DNA from: Apricaphanius iberus
Lineage: Eukaryota > Chordata > Actinopteri > Cyprinodontiformes > Aphaniidae
Direction of reading: 5' to 3'
Length of the DNA: 64,000 nt
Assembly (NCBI GenBank): GCA_028564705.1
Contig: JAPXFQ010002470.1
Span: forward strand, 1 to 64,000
The notes under the pieces were generated by a model. That model was not told the origin of the DNA, did no database searches, and saw nothing but the letters and a program-made list of their open reading frames with translations. Position numbers and translations under genes: made by a program. The first letter of the stretch is position 1; every line of letters begins with the position of its first letter. This document shows, piece after piece, positions 11,253 to 22,447 of the stretch.

Positions 11253-11867
11253 TCAACTCTGACCTGCTGGTATGACTTCTGACTCTTTCCCCACCAATCT
11301 GACTAGAGCAAGTCTATTACCCTCCTTCTGCCTTTGTCTCTGCTGTAAAATACTGAGCACAATCCTATAACAACAAGGTAGACATTGGTAATCAGCATTA
11401 GCTTGGGAGAAACTCTCGTTGAGAAGGTCTAATGCGTTTGTTATCATCAAAATTGAAGACTGAAGGTTGGAGCGCATGTCTGGAACAACTAAGGCATATG
11501 TGGACACGCAGATTTCGGAGCCAAAACAGTCTTTTGGAAAAGTAAGGTCAATACCAATAAAACCTGAATAAGGTACGGTCTGACCGTTTGCAGCCTCCCC
11601 TTCAAGCGACTCGTTAATGGGGTGGATCTCAAGGTCTGAGAGATGTTTTTTAAAGAAAGATTGAAACACAGTGGTCACTTGAGACCCAGTATCTAAAAGA
11701 CAACTGCAGTTTCTTCCATTGATTTGGATTTCAGCTGTGTATTTTGCTCCAATTAACCCTTTAGGTAGGTTTGCGGTGTTTAATTTATTGCGCAGGGAAT
11801 GGCTGTTGAATTTACGCAGGTGTTTTTTATTGGGACCCGTTTTGTTAGAAGCACCCATTTGTCCCAC
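11253..11867 (-). pseudogene. Gypsy aspartic protease region
   Basis: A retroviral-type aspartic protease cleaves Gag-Pol. The 204-codon frame carries the active-site motif 'CLLDTGSQVTTV' at about residue 57-68, in the expected place after a basic linker. The flap and C-terminal motif are less obvious ('EICVSTYALVVPDMRSN' later). It overlaps the preceding Gag frame by 88 bases in a different frame. That could be a natural frameshift site, but given the other lesions it is more likely a mutation. Confidence 0.85.
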
Positions 11868-13026
11868 AATGAGAGCTGGTTTTGGTTTAAAGGATGGGTT
11901 AGATTTTGCTTATCCCACTTTGACTGTTTTTCTTTTAACTGGTTTCTCTTTTCAGCAACCAAAGTCGGGTTTGAATCGTTTGAACAGGCGAAGAGAATAT
12001 GCCCATTTTCGCCACAATGGAAACAGTACCAGGGCTTCGGTCTGTTTTTTGTAGTCGTCGGTGCTGTATGGCTCAGTTCAGGTACTTTTGAGGAGTTATT
12101 TTTCTTACTTGTAGCACTTGTTGGTTTTAGTCTAGCAAGATGACTCTGGAGTTCTGTTATTTGAGCTTTTAACTCTTTGATAAGGGGATTTGGGGAAGTG
12201 ACTGGGTAGTCTGCTTTTCCAGCTTTCATTTTAGTGACATGCTTCAGTAGCTCTGGCATTTGTGCTCGCATTTCATTTAAGTCAGTTTGGACTGTATGGT
12301 CAAGAAGGTCAGTTTCTGCAGACACAGCATGTGAAACTACTTTTGGTCTGGTAGCAGCTAAGTGCTTTTTTCATCCGATTTCCTTTGGTTTTATGTTTAT
12401 CTTCTTCTACTCTCAATTGTAACAAAAGTTCTGCAAATAGAGGAGTGTTATCTTTTTTTCGTTCTAGCTGAAGGTCTGTTAGTAGAGCATTATCCCAACA
12501 TCCAAGACAGAACTGACGTAACAAGTGTCGGTCAGCCTCACAAGCTGAAACACCACCTGTTTCATGAGCTTTAGCGAGAGATGTTTGTAACCGATGGAGA
12601 TAATGTGATGGCTTTTCCCCTGCATCCTGAAGTGTATTAAGAAATTTTGCAAATAGTTAGTCACCATCTTCTACTGTGCCAAAAGCAGACTCTAGCAGTT
12701 CAATGTAAGCAGAAGGCGGCGCTTTGGGGCCTAAAGCTTCAACTACATTTGGCTTAAGACTGTCTGTAATCTTTCGGGAGCGATGCAAATCAGACAGCTC
12801 TGGATCTTGGAGGACAAGCTCAACACTACTACGCCATGTTTCAAAACTTACCTCGTGACTGGGACAAGGCAGTTTGCTAGAAAATTGTTTTAGGCGAAAG
12901 GAATGAGATTCTCTTGCGACACTAGCCTCACTTCTGACTATGTTTTCCACAACAACCTTTTGAACCTCTGGAGGAGTTATAAAACTGTGGGGAATGTTAG
13001 ATACTAGAGTGGTCTGTGTTGGCTTC
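11780..13026 (-). pseudogene. Gypsy Gag: capsid part and CCHC zinc knuckle, broken
   Basis: Gag forms the particle that packages element RNA. From 13026 downward the reading contains a capsid-like stretch, 12950-12657 ('PCPSHEVSFETWRSSVELVL', 'YIELLESAFGTVEDGD'), then an in-frame stop. The same frame continues at 12656-12309 with 'LRQFCLGCWDN'. After a frameshift near a run of A at about 12368, the C-terminal part (12325-11780) has the nucleocapsid knuckle 'CFHCGENGHILFAC' (C-x2-C-x4-H-x4-C). The N-terminal part of the same Gag is at 21816-22341, displaced by element A. Motif order and the PNMA-like N-terminus agree with a vertebrate Ty3/Gypsy Gag. Confidence 0.85.
13023..13026 (-). other. 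Target-site duplication of element A, left copy
   Basis: 'cttc' precedes the first LTR and is repeated at 21816-21819 after the second LTR. Four bases is within the range for retroviral-type integration. Confidence 0.75.
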
Positions 13027-13693
13027 TGTTGAATTAAATATTATTAAAATTAATTCAGTGCATGTTCAAGCAGAGACAAAATGGAGCCAATTTCCAGTTC
13101 TTAACATTTATTTTGAACAGATTAACAAATTGCAGTTTACAGAGAAAGATGCCCTAGTTTCTCTGGGCCAGACAAGATTTCTGACGATTGAATGATTTTC
13201 CTGTCATAACTTTTATAGACACCCAACTTCGCCAGGATTCTAGGCGTTTCTTCTCCCTCCAATCAGAACATTTCCATACAGTGTCTTAACCATGATTGGC
13301 TGTCAGAGAATTATGCAGTCATAAGATGAGACGTGTCCCTGTTCTTGGTCAAAAGTTCATTCTGAGTTTTATGGTTTATGGTCCTTCTTAAGCAAAACTC
13401 TTTGTCTCAGAGATCCTCACAGGTCACACATACTCCCACCAGAACTTTATCAGACCACACGTTAGTCCCAAGGTTTCCTCCTGACCTAATTTATGGCCTC
13501 CATCCTTATCTATACAGACATCCTGTTTTTACAGCCTGCAATAAAACTTACCCAAGAGTTTTATGACTTAAAAGCTTATCCCAATAACAAATACTGACAG
13601 ACAATATATTTTTTACAACCATGCAAACTATATAAAACAGACTTTTACCTTCTGAATAATAGATGTTTAAAACATATGTAGAATAATACCACA
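13027..13693 (-). mobile_element. Element A 3' LTR
   Basis: It is 667 bases with TG...CA ends (plus reading 'tgttgaatt' to 'ataccaca'). It differs from the copy at 21151-21815 by about five substitutions and one 2-bp indel, so the insertion is young. On the minus strand it includes an AATAAA (plus 'tttattt' near 13108) suitable as the polyadenylation signal. The polypurine tract at 13694 makes this the 3' LTR of a minus-strand element. Confidence 0.95.
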
Positions 13694-13706
13694 ACTCCCT
13701 CTTTTC
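13694..13706 (-). other. Element A polypurine tract
   Basis: Plus 'actccctcttttc' is GAAAAGAGGGAGT on the minus strand, directly upstream of the 3' LTR. Confidence 0.85.
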
Positions 13707-16700
13707 AATCTTTTTTTTTTGAAAATAGATCAATATCTTCTCTGTACTCTCCTTCAGGGTTAGTGTTTAGAACTTAAGATCAAAACCTGTAAAGCATTTT
13801 GAGAATGCAAAAAACTCAAACCCAAGAAATTTCATCAGTTTAAAACATGAAGTCTTTCATATGATACCACAACAAGACTTCCAAATTAAAATTCAAAACA
13901 CAACCTGTTAAGATACCTTTTAACCTTAACTTCCATTACTCAAAAAATGTAAATCTGTTAATTATAAATTCACCCTCTTTTGGCATTATACAAAAAAATA
14001 TTATTTTAACAATTCCCAAAAACTAATTCAAAAACCCAAAAATGTATAAGAATGTCTTACATGTGAAGAGATAATTAAATCTGACTTGATACATGTTAAT
14101 ACTTGTGGAAGAAGCTTAGAAAATCCATGAACATATACATTCTTACTATGTTATATCCTGAAATAAATCAAACTTAAAGTGTTAAGAAACCTGTGAAATA
14201 GAAGGTATTTAGAAACCTTTAAGAATGTAAATCCTCGAGTCTATTTAGTCTTTCCTTTCCCTAATTCTGCTCAGCTATTCCATCTTTCTATCTAGCAGAC
14301 CCTCTTTTTTATTAATGCAAACCTTAATACAACCTTAAAAACAACTGGAAATTAAGAAATCCTGAAAATTAACTGATTAAAAATTATTTAAGAAACCCTC
14401 TTAGGCAGTGTTAACAATCTGCACTTGTGAATAAAATAGTTAAACAACCTGTAAAATGCAAGAAAATAATTAAAAAGTCTATTCAGTCTTTTATATATTT
14501 TTATCTTCTGTTCTTCTTTCTTCACTCTCGTGGTTAACCCCCCAATGGCACCTGGCAGCTGGAGAGCGATGTACAGAGCTGATCAGTGTTCCAGTTTTAC
14601 TCCCATATATGCAGATAACCACTCTCTGAAATGCCAATTACTTCATTAATTGAGCATTTCCCCCAATAAACACAAATCCACAGACAGGCCCCGCTTCAAA
14701 ACCTGCTGTGAAGCTGAGTGATGAGTTGTGATCCTCTTCTGTAGATCCCTCTTTGAGATGGCAATTTCAATTTGCCCATCTCCCTCATATGGCACATAGA
14801 TCACACTGGATGATTACTTTCACCACCCAAATAACCTTCTGGGTGAGATAGGCCCCGCCGCCTGTGGCTTCAGCTTCCGATTCAGCTTGGTCAAAACCTT
14901 CTTGACCCTATTTAGGTAGATTCCTGCTGATCCTCGACCAGGTTCGTCGTTGCCGTGGAGCTGCACTTTGTGTGTGTTCCCAGCTGTCATCTGGAACTGG
15001 CTGAACCACTTGGACTCCTCACACCTTCGACCTGGAGCTGTACCTTGGACCCCTTCAGCAGCTGTAGTCAGCTGTGACCAGAGGAGACTGTGTGCTCCTC
15101 ACGTGCTGCTGAATCCTGGGGGCATAAGCTTGTAAACATCTAAAAAATGACAGTTTTTGATCCGGTCTTGTGATCACTCCTTTTCAATCTAATCCAACTG
15201 TATTGTGCTGAGAAATTATTTCACCCATCTAATTAAAAAATAATCCCTGGGGAAAGAGCAAATCAATCTTATTTTGGTGCAACACCATTGTCATTCCTGA
15301 AAACTAAACCAAAACACCTCCCTCATTAATGGATTTAAAAGCAAGAGCAGGCTCAAGAGTTTACTTTTTTGTCTACAGTTCAACTGATTACTATCCATTT
15401 GCTTGTTCACCCAAATTGATTCTTTTATTTACTTATTCTATTTATCAAGTTTAAGACACTTATGTCTGTTTTACTATGCCTCCTTTTAAATGTTATCGAT
15501 TATTCTATTATCCATTTCAACTTTTTAATTATCTTAAACCGTTAAGCACTTTGATTCATTCTTTCTGTTAGAAATCAAATAAAATTATGACTTATGTTTG
15601 ATTTAGCTGTTCCATTACAATATATCCTTTCTTAAATTTAGTACATCCCTGTGGATGAAACGTAAAAATAAGAAAAAAAAATTTTCTCTCTCACCAGCCA
15701 GCAACCCCCTGCTATCGGCCCAGTTTTTCCTTCCAAATTTTGTTCCCGGTAAATGGTGGTATTTTACCTGGAGATAATCCTGGGGAAGGCATGGGGTTAT
15801 CAAAGTTCGAGGAACCTCGGCCACCTTCGATCAGACAAACAGAAACTCTTGTGGTTAATTCAGCAACAGTGACATTGAATCAACAGTCTTTGATCATCAC
15901 TTCTTCAGCAGAAACTGTCCATCTCACGCCAGCCAAGTGGATTCACACATATTGTTCCTTGAAAGTTCAGCTCAGCATGAGGAAACGTGCTCCTTTGAGG
16001 GTGTCCTCCAGTTCACCCCTGAAAATATACAGTCACTGGTGCCCCCCTGTGTGGGAGCAGAGCACAAGAGAGACGAACTTCTGCGCTGGTGTATAGATGT
16101 TTCTTTCTTTGGCAGTTATGGCGGGCGCCTGGCACTATCCGTCATCAGCCCACGCACCCCCACCCATCTTATCTCCCCAGGAACATAAATTACATCTCAA
16201 GAATGTTATCTGAGGGGTCTCTGTTGCGGGATGGGAAAAAGAGAAAAAATATATAATTAGAGGAAGAAAAAGACAGACAGAGAGTCGATCCTCTCAGCCT
16301 TTTCAAATCAAGTTTTATTTAAACTTTTTATTTCCATATTCATTAGTCTCCTTCCTCGAATGCTGAATTTAAATATCTTCCACACTCAGACTGCCTATGT
16401 GGGCTCTATTTTAATTTTACTTTAATCAGTTATAGTAGTAATAATTTCTTCAGTATTAATTCTGGTAAAAATATACTAATTAATAGGTTTGCTCTCTCCA
16501 ACAGGAATGATAATTAATCCTTATATGTCTAATTAAACTGTTGTTCTAATTCTTCCCCTGCTTATTTTAATTAATGCTTCCTTCATTTTTTCATCCAATT
16601 TATATTCTATACTTTATCAATGCAATGCCTTTCTCTATTTTTGTCAATTTGATAAATGTCTCTTCCATCTCATGTGTAAATTTAATATTTATAAAGATTG

Positions 16701-19700
16701 ACCATCGCAATATTTTATCAACACACTTAGTTCTTAGAAAAATTAAATTAAATTAAAAAAAGAAACAAACAAAAAGGCTGGATTTTTCTGTTAGATATTG
16801 CTAAAGCACCTCTAAAACATTGCAATAACAAAAATAAAGTCAATAACCATCTGCAAAGGTTCTATCCCCTTTTTTTCTGTCCCTATTATAAACAGTCTCT
16901 ATGGAAAAGTGGCTCTCCTGGTTCCGCTTCACTGAAATTGAGACGAATAGCTCATATTGAACTAAACCCCTTTGAAATTCAGACTTCACACCACTTTTCC
17001 CAGACTCTGTCCCTTCAATCAATTAATAATTTCTGCTAATATCAGTATGCTACTTACAGTGAGATAAAGATGTCCAACTAGATTCCCCTCCAATTATAAC
17101 TGTTGTTGGTGTTATCAAGGTTACCTGTGAAGCTCCTCCCATCTGAGCAATTACCAATAACGATCCAGTCTCCAAACTCCCCATCACTTAAGTGTACTGG
17201 ATCTCTATCAAGCTGGCTCAGACAAAAAAATATCAAAATTAAAAACATCAAATGTTCAAAACAAAATCAGAGAACAGTACTAACTGATAAACACAACATA
17301 GTTTACAAAAACAGTCTTCAGGTTGCTATACTTCAAATTCTATCCATATTTCTAAAGAAAAATCCAAGATTTAAATCACTGACAAAACAGCTTCCCTATA
17401 AATATTTCTGTGGGACTTTAAAACCGTAGTGCAAAACATGCACGTCTCATTCCCTGATCAAATTGATGTGAAAGTAACCAGGTGGTTGCTTATTGTTAGA
17501 AATTGCCAAACCTAAAGTACTTTTTTTTTTTTTTAACACAATCCAATATAAATTCAAAGTACTTTTGCTTATATGATTCCTCTTTAAACAAACACAAAAA
17601 GCCAACTCCCCAAATATTGATTGTAAATAATGAAAACATTTCATACTTCAAAAACATCTGTCCGATTCTGTGAAGTGAATCAAACATAGTCAAACTGATT
17701 TTTTCAACTAAAACTCCTCTTAAATTTTTGTAGGATACATAGTAGTCTAATTCCCCTTAGCAATAGAACAAAAAATTCAATAAAAGAGGTTCAAGCGATA
17801 AGATTTCTCTAAACACAAACTAGTAGCAAAAACAAAAACTAGCATTTTTCAGTATCCCAATTATCCTCTCAGGCTTCTTTTTTTCTTTTCTCCAATGATA
17901 AACACCAAATTGAATTGAAGCTTCTAGAAATGTCAAATAAATTACCACTGAATCATGTTTTCTTTAATCCAGCTTCTCAAATTAACATTTTTCCAAAGTT
18001 CTAATTAATAAGCAGACCGCAGTTCAGAAATCTGGGTCAGAATCCAAGTCGAACCAAATATATAAAGGTTGAGAGAGAAAAATAAAAAATAAAAATAAAA
18101 ATAAGAAAAAATAAAATCAAAACAATCTAAATAAATTGTCAGTTACAGAGTCCCCACTAATCAAATTATATATTATGCCATTATTCTATGATCAGAACTG
18201 TTCTAAAATGTTTTAGGACCTGTAAATTTACTCTCAGCATCAAGTGGACTAGCTAGCAATTAATGAATAACATCTGAAAAATTAATCTTAAACTTTAAAA
18301 CTAAAACCAATTGTTATTTTTCAAAACAAAATGTGCATTCAAATATATGGTACAAAATTATTTCAATGTAACTGGTCCAATCACATTTTGCCTCTACACG
18401 ATCAGAATAAATGAATTAGAATTTACTTCTTACTTCTAAATTAAACCATCATTTTCGATCACCGCCGATATTCATTACTTTCAATCCTTAGACCAATTCA
18501 AATTTATCCCCAGCCTGTTTAAAAACAAACTGATTCCTTAAAAATGACTCTGTGTTTTAATGTTTTCTTTTTTTTCAAACTCAAACATTCAAATCCCACT
18601 AGTTTAGAAAATATCACTATGATAAGTGTTGTTTTGCATGGTAAAAACATTCAATTTTTAACGGAATTGAAATATGCTGGGTTACTCCTTGAGCCCCAGT
18701 TGAAATTTGATAAATCCAATAAGCATTTAGTATCCAGAAAAATCCTTAAGAATGTTCAATTGTTTAAATAATTTAACATCAGTCTCCTTTAGATCATTTA
18801 TTCAGAGACCAAGCTATATTTCTAAAGTCTATAGAGCCATCAGAAATAAGCCAAACATAATTTTAGCATAAATGATACTTATTTAAATCACAGAAAGAAT
18901 TCATTCTCTGTACCATTCAACACGGTGCTTAAAAAAATAATTTAGACCAGTTTGTTGCTTTCCAATTAACACCGTTTGCTTTTCGTTCAATTCTTATAAT
19001 TACTACTTATAGCTTTATCTTTATTTAGGCCAACTTAACAAATCCTGCTTAGATCAATCAAAAAAGCAAAAAATCCACCTACTTAAAGATTCAAAAAATG
19101 CAACTTTTATTTTGACTATACACTCCCCTCTTTTTAATTTTAAAAATGAAATCAAAAATTAAAACTTCACCAAGTCAGAATCGACTCATGATTAATTGTT
19201 CTTAGCCATTTGCGTTTAATTGTAACATGCATAATTATCACAACAACTGTACATGCCCTCCTCATGTGATAAATTCAGACGACTCAGGCAAAACTAGTTA
19301 ACCAAATTCAGCATGTACTTCTCAATCTTTAATCTCCGTACCGTAACAGGTCAGTTAAATGTTAAACACCTTAAATTGCCCTTCGTAGAAAATGTGCTAA
19401 AACATTGCCGAAAAAGAGTTGCAAACAAAATTTATCTGAACAGTTATCTTGAGGCCGTTTTACCTCCTAATTAACCAGAAAAACTTAACAAAATCCAAAT
19501 TCGTTTAAGTCTTAACAAGGCAATCGTCTGCAGGAGTCTGTAATCACTTTCTATCCAAAATCAACTTTTAGCTTGCAACACAGAACATGCAGTTAGTTTC
19601 AACCACAAAACATATTGACACACAAAAGCAAAACCGCTAGCTTAGCACAACAGCCTACAGCAACGTGCTAGCGTAAACTCTCTTTGTGCAACATACCTAA

Positions 19701-21131
19701 AACAGTACAAAAAGTACGGCGAAAACACTCCAGAAAATCGCAACACACACTTTAGAAGATTACATACCGCCATCCCAGGTCTTATTCCGCACAATTTATA
19801 CCACTTTACCAAACTTTAATTCGGCACGTACAAAACAAATCTCCTGTTCTTCCCACGCGGACTGAAACATATGTTTCCAATTTCAGCCGTCCCGCACAGC
19901 AAACACCGATTCTACTACGTCCGTTACAGCCCAAAACCATTAACAAAAAACACAACATTATAAGCGGTGACTTTCAGACCTTATCAATTATTTTATCGCG
20001 GAGGTTTAGACCAATCTGTTACAATTTGTCGTAGTCTGCTTTGAGAAATTTCCCGGCGCCGGCCTCCAGAAAACCACTCAAAAGACTCGAACAGATGGCA
20101 GAAAACCGCCTATTACCACTAATTTATTTATCAAAACATATAGTCAAAGCTGTCGTATGTTAGCCGTGCTATCAAGCAAAAACTCACACAGAATTAGCTC
20201 CGCCATCTCCCCACCTAGCTTGGGGCGGCCGCTCTGATGGCCTGTTGTAAATGTTCACAACTAATTCTTATAGATTTTTAATTTCAGTTATCCATCATAT
20301 TCAGTTATATATTCATTTATCTATTTTAATTTATTTATTATACTCGAGTTCATTATTTATACTATAACATTTTAACACAAACGCAACATCACCAGCACGT
20401 CTCGCAAAGCGCCTGCGTAAAAAACCATCACACACACACATATACAGACATGCGCAGCTCGTCACATCAAAACACCAACACAGTACTTTTATAACATTAT
20501 TAAAAACTAACACCAACAACACTAACCTTAATCGGACCACACCAAAATGCCGGACCATTTCCCATTTCAATTTGCGGTGCTCACGCGCGCGTTTGAAGAG
20601 ACGCTGGCCGTTCAAGGTAATCCGTCCCAGATTAACAGAGAGCAACCCAGGCCCTCTTTAATCTATTTCCGTTTGCCAGCCTCGAACACTTCTCGACAGC
20701 GTCCTGTCGAAATTGAGATTGCCAAATCTCAAGCCCCGATCCGCACTTTGGTTCCGATTTTGAGTCGTTGAAGGGTCCGGTCCATCTGTAATCACTGTCC
20801 TCCGGAGAAAGACCAGCCCCCCTGGGCCCGCAGAGTAACAAACTCCATCTCCCAGCAGGCACCGGTGTTTCTCTGCGGAGCGCAAAGCAGGTCGCAGTCC
20901 TGCTCAGAACAGAGACACAGACACCGGAGCAGCTCCAACCACGGGCCCGCCACAGTCAATCTGCTCAAAACAAAAAAACATATGTAACTTGCATGACAAC
21001 ATTACCCAATGTTAGATTAACCAATCAACAGAATTAAAAACCACGCAACTCTGCGCAAATTGTCAATAGGGCAAATACATGTCCGTCTAATTAATTTAAA
21101 AAAAATACTGGATCTTGGTCCAAACTCTGCA
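13707..21131 (-). mobile_element. Element A internal region, without gag-pol
   Basis: The 7.4-kb interior has no capsid, protease, RT, RNase H or integrase motif in any frame. Minus-strand frames are mostly under 105 codons, while the flanking Gypsy shows all these motifs over a similar length. The 3' ~1.2 kb (13707-14910) and the 5' leader (about 19970-21131) align with element B. The centre (about 15200-19900) is AT-rich. The leader is richer in GC and holds 'cggaggtttagac' near 19998, also in B at 23939. It fits a large non-autonomous LTR derivative (LARD-like), moved by proteins made elsewhere. An alternative is that a coding centre was replaced by unrelated sequence. Confidence 0.85.
15740..16188 (+). 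other. Overlapping open frames inside element A, unassigned
   Basis: Two frames stay open here in an otherwise stop-rich interior: 15740-16096 (118 codons) and 15937-16188 (84 codons, opening at a GTG and extendable upstream to a TAA near 15857). The sequence is less AT-rich than its surroundings. Both are antisense to the element, and neither has a motif I recognise. This could be a captured genomic fragment or chance. No function is proposed. Confidence 0.3.
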
Positions 21132-21148
21132 CACGTTCGAGGTCACCA
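21132..21148 (-). other. Element A primer-binding site, tRNA-Trp type
   Basis: On the minus strand, two bases after the 5' LTR, comes TGGTGACCTCGAACGTG. This closely matches the tRNA-Trp primer site known from Rous sarcoma virus (TGGTGACCCCGACGTGAT), with one substitution and one inserted base. It marks 21151-21815 as the 5' LTR. Confidence 0.85.
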
Positions 21149-21150
21149 TT

Positions 21151-21815
21151 TGTTGAATTAAATATTATCAAAATTAATTCAGTGCATGTTCAAGCAGAGA
21201 CAAAATGGAGCCAATTTCCAGTTCTTAACATTTATTTTGAACAGATTAACAAATTGCAGTTTACAGAGAAAGATGCCCTAGTTTCTCTGGGCCAGACAAG
21301 ATTTCTGACGATTGAATGATTTTCATGTCATAACTTTTATAGACACCGGACTTCGCCAGGACTCTAGGCGTTTCTTCTCCCTCCAATCAGAACATTTCCA
21401 TACAGTGTCTTAACCATGATTGGCTGTCAGAGAATTATGCAGTCATAAGATGAGACGTGTCTGTTCTTGGTCAAAAGTTCATTCTGAGTTTTATGGTTTA
21501 TGGTCCTTCTTAAGCAAAACTCTTTGTCTCAGAGATCCTCACAGGTCACACATACTCCCACCAGAACTTTATCAGACCACACGTTAGTCCCAAGGTTTCC
21601 TCCTGACCTAATTTATGGCCTCCATCCTTATCTATACAGACATCCTGTTTTTACAGCCTGCAATAAAACTTACCCAAGAGTTTTATGACTTAAAAGCTTA
21701 TCCCAATAACAAATACTGACAGACAATATATTTTTTACAACCATGCAAACTATATAAAACAGACTTTTACCTTCTGAATAATAGATGTTTAAAACATATG
21801 TAGAATAATACCACA
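21151..21815 (-). mobile_element. Element A 5' LTR
   Basis: It is 665 bases and nearly identical to 13027-13693. It is followed by 'cttc', the target duplication. The short frame over it (21500-21688) is identical in both LTRs and is not a gene. Confidence 0.95.
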
Positions 21816-22341
21816 CTTCGTAGGTTCAGTCTGGTTGATAATCAAGTTGGTTTTGGTCACTTGCTTAGTTTTGTTTTGACTTTCATCTACGATTTGAGAA
21901 GCATTTTCATTTTTTGGCTCAGTTTGCTCACTTTCAGTCTCACTGACTGCAATGAGCAATATGCTCACGTAAAACTGCTCCAAAGGACTGGCCCATTAGT
22001 TTGGCTATTTGCTGTAGTTCATTGAAGAAACTGTGGGCTTTAGTATTGGTGACCGTTTCCATATACTCTGCTGAAAGTGCTCTAATTTGGCAGGTTTCAT
22101 TTTGACTTTGAAGGGTAACAGGCAGCAAAGGTACAAGTGCTGCCAGGGCAGCTCCACTTTCATACTCAACAATAGTATCATTGTGGTAAGGAGACTGAGG
22201 ATCATCAATCTCTATGGTTCTCGTTATGTGCCCATACTTGTTCAGAAAGTTAACTAAATCTTCATCCAGGTTAGCATCAGTAAAAGCACTAACAATAACT
22301 GAGTTTGGAATTTTTATGTTTTCTTTGTCAACTGTGTCCAT
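21816..22341 (-). pseudogene. Gypsy Gag N-terminal part, PNMA-like
   Basis: The frame starts at an ATG at 22341, shortly downstream of the primer site. About the first 90 residues carry 'IKIPNSVIVSAFTDAN', 'EDLVNFLNKYGHITRTIEI' and 'NDTIVEYESGAALAALVPLL'. This RRM-like N-terminal fold pattern is shared with paraneoplastic Ma (PNMA) and related Gag-derived proteins. A frameshift after 'HIAHCSQ' (about 21940) moves the reading to another frame ('SETESEQTEPKNENASQ...'), which runs to the element-A junction. The rest of Gag resumes at 13026. The length and fold assignment come from motif resemblance only. Confidence 0.8.
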
Positions 22342-22430
22342 ATTTATTTAATTTTTCTTATTTTGGGGTCTGGGTCAAAATAAATTTTTCAAGTTCTCTG
22401 TATCACAAATGAATGCTTTTAATTTAATCT

Positions 22431-22444
22431 TGGCTGGCTCGCCA
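22431..22444 (-). other. Gypsy primer-binding site, tRNA-Arg type
   Basis: On the minus strand, three bases after the 5' LTR, comes TGGCGAGCCAGCCA. It is the exact complement of the 3' end (...TGGCTGGCTCG-CCA) of vertebrate tRNA-Arg(ACG), as I recall that tRNA. Confidence 0.85.
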
Positions 22445-22447
22445 CTC

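Noticed and set aside
13378..13566. A 62-codon frame repeated identically at 21500-21688
   Set aside because: It lies within both LTRs of element A. Identity reflects the recent LTR pair, not selection on a protein.
20331..20645. A 104-codon minus-strand frame in the element-A leader
   Set aside because: It has no recognisable motif, no support from element B at the matching place, and lies in a leader where a non-coding role is more likely.
21132..21148. Possible tRNA T-arm ('gttcga')
   Set aside because: It is too short for a tRNA gene, and only eight bases separate it from the CCA. It is explained by the primer-binding site.
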